DNA from: Euptelea pleiosperma
Taxonomy: Eukaryota > Streptophyta > Magnoliopsida > Ranunculales > Eupteleaceae
Direction: 5' to 3'
Assembly: GCA_035048495.1 (NCBI GenBank)
Contig: CM068549.1
Coordinates: 7,981,822 to 8,045,821, forward strand
DNA: 64,000 nucleotides
Shown: positions 43,554 to 55,812 of the stretch, one piece after another
Numbering within the stretch: the stretch's first letter is position 1
How the letters are laid out: each line of letters begins with the position of its first letter
Notes under the pieces: generated by a model
What the model saw: the letters and a program-made list of their open reading frames with translations, nothing else
What the model was told of the DNA's origin: nothing
The model's database searches: none
Program-made: the position numbers and the translations under genes

Positions 43554-44105
43554 TCAATTTACTCGAGTTATCTCTATTACAGCTGGTGGATCTCGAGTTG
43601 GCGTGCTAGCTTCTGTAGAGAAACCTTCATCTTGAGAGAATATTGCATCCACATTGTGAGATAAGCTTACAGCCGGACTTTGTGGAGTGTCTGTAACATT
43701 TGGAGCGTCATCACTTCTTACCTCTTCTGTTGTCCCTTTAGAGGAGGGTTCTATCTTTTTGGATGCATCAGAAGAGGGTTCTATCAGCTCATCGAAGCGT
43801 TTGGCCATAGATACGAGCTTTTGTCGAATAGAGTCTTTAGAAGATAAAATGTCCGTATTCTCATAAAGGAATATAAACAAGAATATGAAAAGAGAAGAAG
43901 CTGAAGCGATTCCAGCAATGAAGAAAAGGCCCCTGAAGCTATCGAGAGTGAGGCTGTTAGAGGTGATAGTGCTCCCTCCTTGCTCCAAACAATAAGTACG
44001 ATGCCCAAACCATGCCTGCTCAATTGCCACCATCTTGTCACCCTCAGTTATATTTAAGACTGCCCTTGAAATGTCAGGTACTATAGGAGAGCCCTTGGGG
44101 AAAGC
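43554..44105 (-). CDS. GLR: Glutamate receptor-like channel (GLR), last exon
   Basis: Minus-strand exon starting after the acceptor TTTCAG at 44106 and ending in TGA at 43554-43556; 552 bases, 183 codons plus stop, phase 0. It begins AFPKGSPIVPDISRA, then GDKMVAIEQAWFG, then SNSLTLDSFRGLFFIAGIAS. That is the end of the ligand-binding S2 lobe followed by the last membrane segment (M4, rich in Leu, Phe and Ile) and a Ser/Thr/Pro-rich cytosolic tail. Plant GLRs are calcium-permeable amino-acid-gated channels; the words fit the GLR2-type group. Upstream exons would lie to the right, but that side holds a copia remnant and nested LTRs within 800 bases. They are either far away or lost, so the gene may be only a fragment. 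Confidence 0.86.
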   Translation of the reverse strand, partial: AFPKGSPIVPDISRAVLNITEGDKMVAIEQAWFGHRTYCLEQGGSTITSNSLTLDSFRGLFFIAGIASASSLFIFLFIFLYENTDILSSKDSIRQKLVSMAKRFDELIEPSSDASKKIEPSSKGTTEEVRSDDAPNVTDTPQSPAVSLSHNVDAIFSQDEGFSTEASTPTRDPPAVIEITRVN

Positions 44106-44859
44106 CTGAAAGAGAGAATGTGTTAGAATTAAGTATTTTGAAATAAATTTTTAATTAATTATAGTGTAACTTATTATAGATTTCTTTATACTGTCCTAGT
44201 CACTCATAAACTCTTATTGATGTCCTAGTCGCTAGGAAGTCAAAGGGACAACCTTACTCGAACCTTCTAGACCAAGAAAGACTTGATAACCTCACAATAT
44301 GCCGTCTTATCAAAGAAAAGACCACTGATATTCTCCATGTGAGATTCTAGGCACTTCCTATGTATTTCATAGAGAAGAAAACATGGGGATGTGTAAAATA
44401 AATGCTCTTAGGGGTGGTACACTCATTAATGACTCATTTGAGAGTGTGTTTTGACTCTTAAAATAAAATTTGTTGATTTAAACATAGTTTTAATCGGACA
44501 TTATAAATTCATATTTTTTGGGGAAATCTGTAAAGGAGATCCATACAACAATCTTTGATTAGAGTGCACCTTGTTGATATTCAAATTGAGTCTAACTTTG
44601 TGGAATCCTAGAGATAGTAGTATTCCATTCACTTTGTGGGAGGCTCCAACTATCTTCAAGAAGTGATTACAAGCCTCTAAGTTGAACAAAATTAAATTAA
44701 ATTTTTATTTAAATGTTTAAATAAAATTTTACCACCATATATTCACACATTTCAAACAATTTGATGATAGTTTCCTCGTGGCTTTATCTATTTTTGGTAT
44801 TCTTTCGTTGACATGTGTTAGAGATGGAGCTACTTTTTACTTGAGGAAACTCCGCATTG
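44106..44859. other. Intron-like AT-rich DNA next to GLR exon
   Basis: AT-rich, with no frame or repeat I can name. Probably the intron before the GLR last exon, later invaded by the copia element. Confidence 0.4.
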
Positions 44860-46712
44860 ACTATGATCTTTATTAATTTGACCTTGAAAAGTGTAATGAC
44901 AATTACTCCATCAGAGACGTTTGAACTGATCAACAGTTAGATTAACAAGTTTATGGATGATGATTACATGTGTCGTAATCACATCCTTAGTGGTATAGTT
45001 AATACCTAATATGACCAACACTCTAAGAAAAGTAAAACGGCCAAGGAATTGTTAGACATACGCCATATCATTCACAAAGCCAAAGAGGGCAACACTTAAA
45101 AAATTCTTTTAGAAAAATATATTGATTTTAAAATGGTTGGTAAAACATCAAATTTTGAACAAATTTTAGAATTACAGACCATTGCAAATGAAATCAATAG
45201 TACTAACATGTAGCTAGAATAAAACTTTTTTTGTAGGAGTATCGCAACAAGCTCATACGACATCTTTGCATTGAAGAAGAATTCAAAAACCAAGACAAGA
45301 ATGTTTTTGTGAAGGAGAACTGGTTGAAGCCCATTTGGTGGAGACCAGGTTTGAGAAAAAAATCCTTTAATTAGTGTTTATAAAAAATTGTGACACTAAT
45401 CATGTTGACAAGTGCATTTATTATTGTAAGTACCAAATGCCCTTCAAATCAATGGAGAGGAATTTGAATCCTTTAGAGCTAATTCACACTAACATTTGCG
45501 AAATGGATTTTATTCCACTTGATATTTCATTTTTATTAATGATGCATTGAGATATGCATGTGTACTTGCTAAAGATGAAGAACAAGTGTTTTGAGAAATT
45601 CAAGGCTTACAAGGCTAAGGTGGAAAATAAATCGACTTAATCAAAAGATCAAGGTGACCAGATCTAAAGAACTATAGATGTAAGAACTATTAAGGAGTTC
45701 TAAAGTCAAAAGAAATATTATGGACTACTTTTTTAATTATTTTCAATTGAGAAAGACCTAGTTGCCTATAAAGAAGCAATGTCTTTATATGATGCTACCT
45801 TATGATGAGAAACAATTGAAGATGGAATGCACTCAATTATGTTATATAATACTTGAATTTTAGTTAATCATTCTCCAAGGAGTAAACAAATTGGGTGCAA
45901 GTACAAGACTAGATGCTTTGTAAAAGGATTCAAGCAGAGGTAAGGCTTTGACTATTTTAACACCTTTGCACTAGTTACCAAGATTACTTTCATTTGGTTA
46001 TTAATTGCTCTAGCAATCATCAACAGTTTTTTATTAATGAGATTGATGTGCAAATTGTCTTTCTAGATAGAAATTTGGAAGAAGAGATATACTTGGAGAA
46101 ACTTAAAGATTTTATTACTTTAGCAAATGAGAAGAAAGTCTGTAAATTAATTACACCATTATACGAAGAAAAAAAAACAAGCTCCAAAGCCTTGGCATAA
46201 TAAATTCAAGTCAATAATGATTTTGGAGGGTTTTGAGACAAATGGAGGTGATATCTGCATTTTCAACAAGTGTCAAGGAGATCTAGTGCGATTATCTACC
46301 TATTTGAAACAAGGATTGTGTTAACAATGCACAGTTCTTTAATTCTAAGTTTGATATGAAAGTCAAAAGAGAGACTGATGTAATCTTGGAAATCAAAATT
46401 ATCAAGAAGGATTGTAGGATCATTCTCACTCAATGTAAATACATTGAGAAGATTCTCAAAAATATAACCAGTTTGACTACACACTGATGCTGCCTATTCC
46501 ATTTGATCCCAACTTTAAGATATTGAAGCACATAGGCAGAACAATTGCTCAATTGGAGTATTCTTAGATTATTAGGAGCTTAATGTATGTTATGTATTGC
46601 ACCATATTAGATACAACATTTGTGGTGGACACATTGAACAAATATACAAGTAACCCCAGTGTAGAGCATTGGAATGCTATAACAAAAGTTCTGAGACACT
46701 TGAAGGGTACTA
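44860..46712 (+). pseudogene. Ty1/copia gag-pol remnant
   Basis: Decayed copia polyprotein with many stops and shifts. Visible in order: Gag helix words (FELIN, SKTAKELLDI near 45035, YIDFKMVGKTSNFEQILELQ near 45118), integrase words (RNLNPLELIHTNICEMDF near 45450, LLKMKNKCFEKFKAYKAKVE near 45568), RT words (IDVQIVFLDRNLEEEIYLEK near 46042, EKKVCKL near 46132) and the RNase H approach (CKYIEKILKN near 46435, PFDPNFKILK near 46500, SLMYVMYCT near 46580, WNAITKVLRHLKGTM near 46672). It stops at 46712, where a minus-strand Tat LTR begins. Large parts between the blocks are missing. Not functional. Confidence 0.87.
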
Positions 46713-47908
46713 TGGGAGAAAAATATTCGTTCTAACCCACACAATCTTTGAGGTTAAAATGACTTGTATCTCGAGGTAGATGTTCCAAGTGGCAAGAATC
46801 TAGAGCTTCAAGGCCTGGATGATTCTTCTCGTTGATTGCTATGATAATACTCCTCGGGGACGGCGGTAGTACACCTGTTGACAACTTCCGATACTCAAGT
46901 CAGTATCTAGTATTTTTCTCGGATTAACACTTTAGATAGAAAGAGATGAGAAGGTCAAAAGAGGGTAGATATCGTATCTGGGATGCAAGGTTCAGATCCC
47001 CTCTCTAGTTCAAGTCGTAATGTAGTTATAGAGTTGGAAATGGCATGACTCATGCCCCACATGTCCACTCTCTATTATAAGACAACCTCTTCCTATTGGA
47101 TCTGAACTTCCTCCATTCAGTTATATCTGAAATGACTGAGGTGGCAACCTACGTGACAGATATTTGAATGGAAAGTGGCGGGAGTTGACGTAGTGATCAA
47201 ATTTGTCACCACGTGGCGATCATATAGTAGATAAATAGGTAATTGATATGTTGGTTGGGATACTTATCTGTTTGTATATTTTGTTGTTGTTATGGTAGAA
47301 TGCCATGTCCGCCAAATATCGTAGCACTTGCTGGGGAAGGGTTGAATACCTTAACCACCAAGTATATTGAAGGACTTGTCAAAAAATGGTGGACTTCCAT
47401 GACCGGTAAATCCCGTGGAACTTGCCGGGAAGGGTTGATTGCCTTAACCACCAAGTATAATATTGAATTTGCCGGGAAGGGTTGTTGCCTTAGTAGCCAA
47501 GTATCATGAAGGACTTGTCAGGAAATGGTGAACTTCTATAACCGCTATATCCCGTGGAACTTGTCGGGAAGGTTTGATTGCCTTAGCCACCAAGTATCAT
47601 GAAGGACTTGTCGAGAAATGATGAACTTCCATAACTGTTAAATCCCTTGGAACTTGCCGGGAAGGGTTGACTGCCTTTATTACGAATTTATTGTGTCATA
47701 TGAATGCATTGCGTTACTAACCTGTCCCGACTTGAATTCTCATCGTACGTTGGTCGGCACGTGTATCTTTCTGATGTGCTCGATGTTTATTGAAATGACC
47801 TTGATAGCTGTTGCTTCGAGGTGCCAGGTGTCAACTGTTCGTATTCCATGTGTATGGTTACAGTGACATGTGAGGAACTCTAATTGGCTGGAAAATATGG
47901 TACCCACA
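46713..47908 (-). repeat. LTR of a second Tat-type element (minus strand)
   Basis: On the minus strand it begins TGTGGGTACC right after the purine tract and ends near CTCCCA at 46713. Both ends align by eye with the LTR at 7511-8897 (reverse complement of aacccacacaatctttgagg near 46734). The middle carries repeated CTTGCCGGGAAGG words. Because internal sequence follows at 47909 it is the element's 3' LTR. The copia remnant on its other side marks the insertion point. Confidence 0.82.
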
Positions 47909-48080
47909 TCGCCCCCTCTTTTGAGAAGATCGAGAACTCATGTCGTATCTTCTAGAAAAGATCTCGGCCATTGAAGACAGATGTCAAAATATCGTCTGTA
48001 AGATCTCCTTGTCAATCACTTGTCCATCATCTGTTGCATTTAATGTAGCGTCTGTTGGCGTGATCGATATGCTGACATAT
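47909..48080 (-). mobile_element. Tat internal 3' segment, piece 1
   Basis: The minus strand reads a purine tract ending GAGGGGGCGA before the LTR, preceded by sequence aligning with about 7340-7510 of the first Tat element. It is cut at 48080 by a solo LTR; the next piece is 50806-50923. Confidence 0.75.
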
Positions 48081-50800
48081 TGATATTCGCTCAAAAGTGC
48101 TTATTTTTAGCAATTATCCTGTTAGCGTTATTGCATTCTCCCACGTTAAAATACTCTATTTATCTACTTTTCTACGTAATAGTCTCTTCGGTTGCGTAGA
48201 ACACACTTTTCTGGACGAAATGGTATATTTGCATGCATTAAACACATTTTCGGAAGTCTAAATATTAAGCCGTTCTAATAAAGTCTCATTACGCGCTTCT
48301 TCTGTCGCAGGAAACCCCGATGGGACGATTCTCGAGACTTATGGGCCCAAATCGATCATGAAAGCCCATTATCAAAGCTTAACAAGCCCACATGCTATGA
48401 CTAGAAGATATGGGCCAAATATGGGCTGAATAAGAGGACCAAAAAGCCGGCCCAAAGAACGAAGAGAGTAGGAGAGCCAATGACCAAGAGACGGACCAAA
48501 GCGTTTAAAGCCACATGAGTCAGCAAAGAATGATGGTCGACTCTACTGGAGCAGCGTGAGGATGGTCACAGTGAAGACCAGGGTTCCAGACCCTCCGCCA
48601 GTGTTTTTTTTCCATTTTTTTGATACTTTTTCTCTCATCTCTTCTTATTCTCTCTCTCTCTTCATCTCTCGATCCTCGAATCTACTGACCTAACCCCAGA
48701 ACTCCTACCCTTCGGCTCTATCTCATCTCCCTTAGCTTTCTGACCGTTGGATCTTCAATCGGACCGTTGGATCTCTCTAGATCCGTCGATCTACCAATCT
48801 GGGTCCCAATCAAGTCACCATCCATCCGATCGCCATCAGAATGTCTGTCACATCATCTTGTGAGACGATGGACATCATCAGTCCATGTGGGCCAATAGCC
48901 GGGCCCATCATCATCGACCCGCTATCCGACCAGTTAGTGGACCCCGTGAATTTCAAATAATTTTAATTAAAAAATGGGGGGTCCACTAAATGGGGACATT
49001 CCCCAAAGAAAAGTAGCATTTTACTTAAAAAAAAAAAAAAAAAATATTTTTCTTATTTTTTTATTTTTTTATTTTCAAAAATTCCCTATTTCCATTAAAG
49101 GAAATAGGGAAGCTTTAAAAGGGGAGAAGAGAGGGTTCGAAACCCTAATCTCCTAATCCCTCTCCTCCTCTCCTTTCCCCAAAACTTGCCCCCCACGTTT
49201 TCCCCTTCTTCCCCCTCCTTCTTCTCCTCTTCTTCCTTCTCGTCTTCTTCATCTTCTCCTCTTTTGTTTTCTCGCCGGAGTTGCAGAATTCCAGCCATCT
49301 GCAACTCCGTTTTTCTCCACCTTAGCTCCATCTCCTTGCCCCTGCTGGATCGCCAGCACCTCCACAGAACCCAACAATGGGTTTCCAAGCTATTGCAACT
49401 TCGGTTGCTGCCCACGCACCACCGCCTGTGCGTGCTGAAAACTCCGGCGAGGAGAGCCCTTTTCAACGGTGCTGCTTCTCCATTGATCTGCCCCTCAGCT
49501 CCTCCCCTATCTCACAAACAGGTCGGATTCTTCTCCCCTGGCTGTGCGCTCCTTTGGGCGTGCTCTTCATGCACTTTGCTGCCTCCTCTCCACATTAGCA
49601 TTCTATCTTCCAACTTCTTTCACGTTGCTGCACTCCGGCCAGCCAACCTGCAACTCCGGCGTCTTCTTCCAACAACAGCCACCACGTGTTGCTGATCCTA
49701 CCACCGTCCTCTCCTCCACCATTGCGACAGCATGAGCACCGCCACCACCTTTCAACGTGGAAGTCAAGGTCCATGACTTGCTGTCTCATCTCAACGGCCA
49801 GATCAGTCGGGCTCCTCATACCCCAACCAGCAAGCTCCCAAGGGCAGCCTCCAAACGGCCTGGATCTCCTCGCTGCGAGCTTTCTTACATGCTTCCCAAT
49901 GCACTAGCAGCTCCTCCCTTTTCTCCGATCAACAACTAGCAACCACCTGTTGCCCGCCTTCTTGTTGCCATGCACCTTCTTCTTAGCATTCCATATTTAT
50001 GGCCCACCATTCACTGTAGCCACCACGTGGCTGGTACTTCAACAGTCATCATCTTCCATGCTGCCCGATCCACTCCTTGGCCGAGAACCACTCCGCTCCA
50101 CTAATGCCGCCCGGGCCGAAGCACTCACCGATCAAGTACCACCTTCATTGGCCATCTTCATGACGATCCTTCTCCATGCTTGAACCTTGGCCGGAGTGTC
50201 ACAATCACCTGCGTATTCCGATCACCGATCTACTCCAATGGTAAGTGTGTGAGGTTATTTTCTCTCTCTAGAATCCCCAGGCTGATCGCCTTTTTGCACC
50301 ACTGACTCCGTTCGGTGAATGCAAGAGGGTGAGTTTTTCTCTCACCTCTACCTTGTCGGCCGGTAAACGACCGAGGTGTGAAAATTCTCTCTCTACCTTC
50401 TTCCTCTCTCTCTAAAATCTCTTTTTACATGCTTTCTTACATGCTTTCTAGAATAGATTTATCACTTTATTTATTTCTGTCATTTATTTCATGTAAGCAA
50501 CAGTTTAATTAATGTAATTTGAGTTTGATGATTTTAGTCTTCTCTGGATCTTATTTGGATGTGTTTTAAATCGACTCGCCCTTCTCATCTCTTCCATCAT
50601 TCTCCTTTTTCTCTTGTATATTATCTGTCATTTTATGTTCTTATTCGCGCTAATCCGACTAATCCCGAGTGCGGATCGACATCCGACACGAATCCCTATA
50701 CAAAAGTTCATATTTTACAGGTTAAAAGTCTCGGATAATTACAAATATTGTTGAAGTTAGGGTTTCCGTAACCAACGACGCGGAAAAAACCTTATTTTCA
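48081..50800 (+). repeat. Solo LTR of the large-LTR family
   Basis: Starts TGATATTCGCTCAAAAGTGC and ends CTTATTTTCA, 2720 bp. The flanks are CATAT (48076-48080) and CATGT (50801-50805), a target duplication with one mismatch. No internal region is present. It contains the family palindrome (49084-49109) and the TATA-like CTTTAAAAGG (49113-49122). Frames at 49095-50183 are CT-rich LTR sequence rather than genes. Confidence 0.85.
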
Positions 50801-50805
50801 CATGT

Positions 50806-50923
50806 CCATACGCGCGTGTTAATCGAAGCATATCTGTCGAATAAAATGATTGACAGGCCCAATTTTTGATGTACGGAGCAGTCGAATTGACAGAATATTT
50901 TTGATTTTTCACGCCCGGGATGT
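50806..50923 (-). mobile_element. Tat internal 3' segment, piece 2
   Basis: The minus strand reads GTCAATCATTTTATTCGAC, then ACGCGCGTATGGACATG, aligning with about 7290-7345 of the first Tat element (gtcaatcattccattcgac). This shows that pieces 1 and 2 were joined before the solo LTR arrived. Copy B then cut it at 50923; a short continuation may exist at 59334-59400. Confidence 0.68.
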
Positions 50924-52554
50924 TGATATTCGCTCAAAAGTGCTTATTTTAAGCCATTATCAAATCCTTATAGCGATGTCGCATTCTCTTACGTAAAACT
51001 TATCTTTTTGTCGACTTTTCTATATAAGAGTTTCTTCCATTGCGTAGAATGCATCTTTAGACGAAAATCGACTATTTGCATGAAATATACGCATTTCGGA
51101 TAGTCGAGTATCAAGCCGTTTTAGTTGAATCTCATTACGCATTTTTTCACTTGTAGGAGACCCTATCGGGCGATTCTTGAGTACTGGCGGGCCCACGATC
51201 AACCACAGAAGACTTCTATCAAAGCTTAAAGAGCCAACAGGCTATGATAAAAAGATAGAAGACATGTACAGGTAAAGCTAGAGGATCGTAGAGCTAGAAC
51301 AAGGACTAAGAGAGAGAAGAATAGTTGGAGACCAAGAGAAGGACTTAGTGTTAAAGGCCACACCAATTGACATCAAAGGATATATTTGACTTATTGGTAG
51401 AGCGGACGAGAGAGAATAAAGAAGACTAGGGTTCAAGACCCTCCAATACTTTTATTTTTGTATTTTTCACTCACCTCTCTCCTATTTCTCTCTTTATCTA
51501 TCTATCTTGGCCCATGACATAGGCCCATGACCCATGACCCATGACCCATACCCATACCCATGACCCATGACCCATGACCATGCCCATGACCCATGCCCAT
51601 TACCCATGCTCATGCCCATTTGCAACAACAAGAGAGAATTGTTCTCACTTGACCGATTCTTCTCTCCCCCATATCTCTCTATCCTAGTCACTCTCTCTCT
51701 CATCTAACTAACCCATTCCCAACCGTTGGATCTCTCTAGATCCAACAGTCATCATTTTTACAAGTAGCAAAAAGAAAAAAAAAATCTATAAGAGATCTAC
51801 GATCTCTCCTTCTTGGGTTGGTTCCCTCCCCCTTCTCTTCCTCTCTTTCTTCTTTCTTTCTCTTCTTCTTCACCCTTCTTTTCTGGCGAGCTCACCATTA
51901 ATGCCTCCACCTCGAAGTGCAAAGCGTCAAACAACAACGTCTCCTTGCTGCCCATTCCATCCGCCACAATCAAAGGCTATAATCTCAATCCTATTGAGGT
52001 CGATCCAATCGGAGTTGCACCATCTACCTCTTCAATGGTAAGCTTCTCTTTAATTCATCTCTCTAACCTTCCTACCTTCTTTCTCTCTCTTCTTTCCCTC
52101 TCTACCTTTACATGCTTTCTAGGGTAATATTTTAATGGCTTCCTAGATTAATTTGGTTTAATGTTATTTCCATTGTAAAACATTTGAACAAGCATTGTAA
52201 GCATTTGTTTTTAGTTTAATGAACAAGTTTTAAATTCAAGTTTAAGTTGTTTTCATTTATTGTGTTTTTTATTCTCGTTTCTCTTATGTTTTTTCATTCT
52301 AATAGTTTTAACAACAATCTCAAGCATATTTTAAATCAACCTCCACCATTCTCACCCTTCCATTTATTCTGAGCATTTTCTGATTATTCTTGTTTCTTAT
52401 TGTGCTAACTAATCCCGAGTGCGGACAATATCCGACACGAGCCACTGTGCAAGTCTGCGTGTTTGCAGATTAAGTGAACCAATTCGGAGAAATTACAAAT
52501 ATTGTTGAAATCAAGGGTTTTCGATCCAACGACAACGGAAAAACCCTACTTTCA
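50924..52554 (+). repeat. 5' LTR of copy B
   Basis: 1631 bp, TGATATTCGCTC to CCCTACTTTCA. It includes an array of CCCATGAC words (about 51512-51622) that is longer than in the 3' LTR. It is shorter than the LTRs of copy A. Confidence 0.92.
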
Positions 52555-52556
52555 AA

Positions 52557-52570
52557 TGGTGCCGTTGCTG
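52557..52570 (+). other. Primer-binding site of copy B
   Basis: TGGTGCCGTTGCTG two bases inside the 5' LTR, a mutated form of the TGGCGCCGCTGCCG site of copy A. Confidence 0.7.
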
Positions 52571-54105
52571 CTCGGTTGACAGGATTGCAAAAATACGAAC
52601 AGGAATTCGAAAAGCTATTTAATCTTGAAGATCCGATCCAAATCGAAAACTTTTCACTTTATTTTTCACATTTTTCACTTATTATTTAATGCCTCGGACG
52701 GGCGAGTGCAAAGTTGTAATAATTTAGGGATTCATTTTCTCTCCTTTTAGAATAACTGCTAGATAATTAACTAATTAAAAATACCAAAAATATTATGGTC
52801 AGATTTCAATTCTGCTATTTCTAGTTAGATCACCATTGGTTATTTACTTCAATTTGAAGATTTTCAACTCCGGGTAATTCAAAAGTAGATATTTCCGAAT
52901 CCTAATTCAGGAATAGCTAAAGTTGAATTTCAAACCCTAATTGGAACTAATTCACAATACGAGCCCTAAATTATTACGTATTTCTTGAAACCCCAAAGGC
53001 GGTATATCTTCCAAATCCATACCATAGACCATTATGGACTAACGTGATTGCGGATTGCGTTTACCAAGTGAGTAGGGAGCGAAAGCTCGAAGAGGTGGAG
53101 TCAGGGCCCAAGCACATTTGGATACTCCTCCCTATCTCACAGAGGAGACCCCGTGCGTAGCCAACGGGCAGGTAAGTTTCTACACCTCGCCTTGAGTGCG
53201 ATCATGATCATTGTGCAAATACTGTGCCGATTGTTAATTTGCTTTTGCAAAACTTATCGGAATTGCTTGGTTTGGCCGTAATAAAATACATAAAGAGCAA
53301 ACCCAGCTCTAACTTGAAACTGATGGGATTTCATCACTCACCTCGTCATTCTAGCTTTTGTGCAACCACAGCCAAAAATTAAAATCAATCAAGAAGTAGA
53401 GCCCAATTAGATCGGTGTTCGAGGAAAACTCCACATAAAGCGACCCCTTCAAAGATCAAGTTGATTAAGTTCATGAGTGCGGGTCCCTGTTATCTAACAC
53501 ACCCATAGGTCCCTACTACTCAAGTATATCGAGCTCGTAAGTGGCCTCATTGATTGTCTCTCGGATTAGCTTAGTGTTGGATTAGGAACACGAACCAACC
53601 CTAGCTCCTCTTCTGGGAAAACTCATCTTCACGCTTGACAAATCCGGTTAGTCTGGGGCGTACTTAATCAGCGGATGTGCCGCACGTTGTCTAGGCTTCG
53701 GATTATCTTGCAGTCAACTTGAGTTAGTACTAGCGGATTTGCTTTGAAGAGTGTATCCTTGTAAGAACCTACAGAGTGAAAAGTTAGTCCGGCGGGTAAT
53801 AAAAGATAAACCAATGGTCCGCCCACTGTCATAATCTACACTATCCCTACACTAAACAAGATAATTCATAATACTATCCTGATTGTTTAGAAATAGGATT
53901 ATCTGTTGCTCTGTGTGCATCATCTAGGCTCATTCGGTTTCGTAGTCCTCAGATTTTTACTGACTCTAGGGCTTGCTTTTACAAGCATATGCCCATTTGG
54001 ATTTGATCCAACCTGAGACTGATTCGATCTGAGAGTCAGTCTACCACACCGATCTCTTTCACCTAATCTATCTCCCTCCTCTGAGAGACTCACATCTCTT
54101 TGATT
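52571..54105 (+). other. Leader region of copy B
   Basis: Non-coding, homologous to 21447-23235 (minus strand). It contains the conserved donor-like GGCAG|GTAAGTTTC at 53171|53172, followed by CTCGCCTTGAGTGCGAT as in copy A. Confidence 0.6.
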
Positions 54106-55812
54106 GCTGTTGAACGGCTTCTATTCGAGACCTACAACAATTTCTTTGAAGATCTAGGCGATAACTCCGAGCAATGGTATACCAATCCTGAGTGTCGTCA
54201 TGACACTCCAGTCTCACAGAGTTCGATGGGACATGAAGCATAGGGCGATCCAGTGCTAAAATCCCTACTTATAGATTTGACAAAATCAGTTTCCGCCCTT
54301 GATGTTGCGGTCTTGAAGCATGTTTATCACTCCACATCTGTGGGATATTTCCCCCATGTCCAAGAAGAAGTCTGTAATTTTAGTAAATTAGAACCTCCGC
54401 TGCAGACCTCCTATAATAACACGTATTATCCGGACAATGGAAGTCAAGATAACTTTGGATGGGAACAACAATCTTTTCCCCAACAGAATCTGCAACAGGA
54501 TATGTATCATTCCGGGTTTCACCAACCTTATGGACAATATGATGGCCAGTACTCGCAGTCGCAGTACCAGCCAGATCCACAGACTGAATATTTGGTCAAC
54601 AATGGACCCCGCAGGATTTTCAAAGTCAGTAGATAGTCCCAGACTCACATCCATCATATAACTTTCATACTCAGTCGGACTACATTCAAGAGTTGGCACC
54701 TCAGCTTCCTTTAGCTGAACCGCCACAATCTGCTACTAAACCTAGTCTAGAAGAACTCCTCTCGCAATACATCATCCAACAACAGCACTCCATGGAGAGC
54801 ATGGAACACCATCTAGGTGAGTTAGAATCTGAGAGAGAGGAAGTCAACTTCACTAGCCAACCTATGGCTTATTTAGAGGAGAATACCCTGGCCACAGTCC
54901 ATAATGAGGAGTCGCACAACTGGACCCAGTACCAGACTTTACAAGAGGAAATTGAGGTTGCTACAAACAAAGGATCAGACTACAATATTGATGAGCCAGA
55001 GTCTCCATCTTCGGTGTCCTTCAAAGCACCGACTTCTGAACTTAGCTTAGAGGAATCATCTACCTCTATTATTTTTATCTGGGACTCTGAAGAAGTTATT
55101 CATAACATTGAGCTGTGTCTTGACTATAGGATCCCAATTGGCCTAGACTTACCTATCCCCACCACCCTTTGAACCCATGTTTCCATCTATGGTGCCCTTA
55201 CAGGCAGCTACTTCTGCACCGAGCACAGAGATACCCATATCCATCTCTATCTCTGATGATTCTACATCAACATTAGATGCAGATATTCCTACTATTGAGC
55301 AATATCTAGAAAATGAAATTCCACCTGCCCTGGACCTACCGTTCCCCACTAAGGATAAACACATTGATTGCAGGGATTGGAACATCCCTCTCACATTAGG
55401 AAACCTTGAGGAAAAGGTCCACAGTTTTGACCCGCCACCATACGTCGATGTTGTCAATAAACAGTGTGCCGTAGAGAATCTAATTTAGGACTCTCCCGAG
55501 GAAAAACTCTCCCAGTGTGAAGAACACTTTGCGCCTGACTTCATCTCGGAGTCAAACAATTATGTTATTACTAATCTGCAGGAGTCTGCTCCATTCAGAT
55601 ACATTCCTGTTAAACTCAATGAGTTTGCGGCTCTGCTAACCATGGCCAGAGAACCCACTACTGCTCTCATCTCAGTCTTTACTGAGAAGCTTCAATCCAT
55701 CCCAACTGAACTACATGTTTTTGCGGGTCTGCAAAGAGCACTCACTATCTTTCTCTCAGTTTACACTGAGAAAGACCTATTCTATACAGGTATACCTAGA
55801 CAAGGGATATGA
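54106..55812 (+). pseudogene. Broken homologue of the 617-aa large-LTR family protein
   Basis: Same protein as 19593-21446 but ruined. The start codon is lost (GTT GAA CGG aligns with the ADER start). TAG at 54241-54243, a frame change near 54630, a stop near 55170 and TAG at 55486-55488 break it. Still recognisable are NTYYPDNGSQDNFGWEQQ, SGFHQP, SLEELLSQYIIQQQ and the C-terminal repeats (KLNEFAALL, FTEKL), up to TGA at 55810-55812. Similarity runs the whole length, so both copies come from one coding ancestor. Confidence 0.85.
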
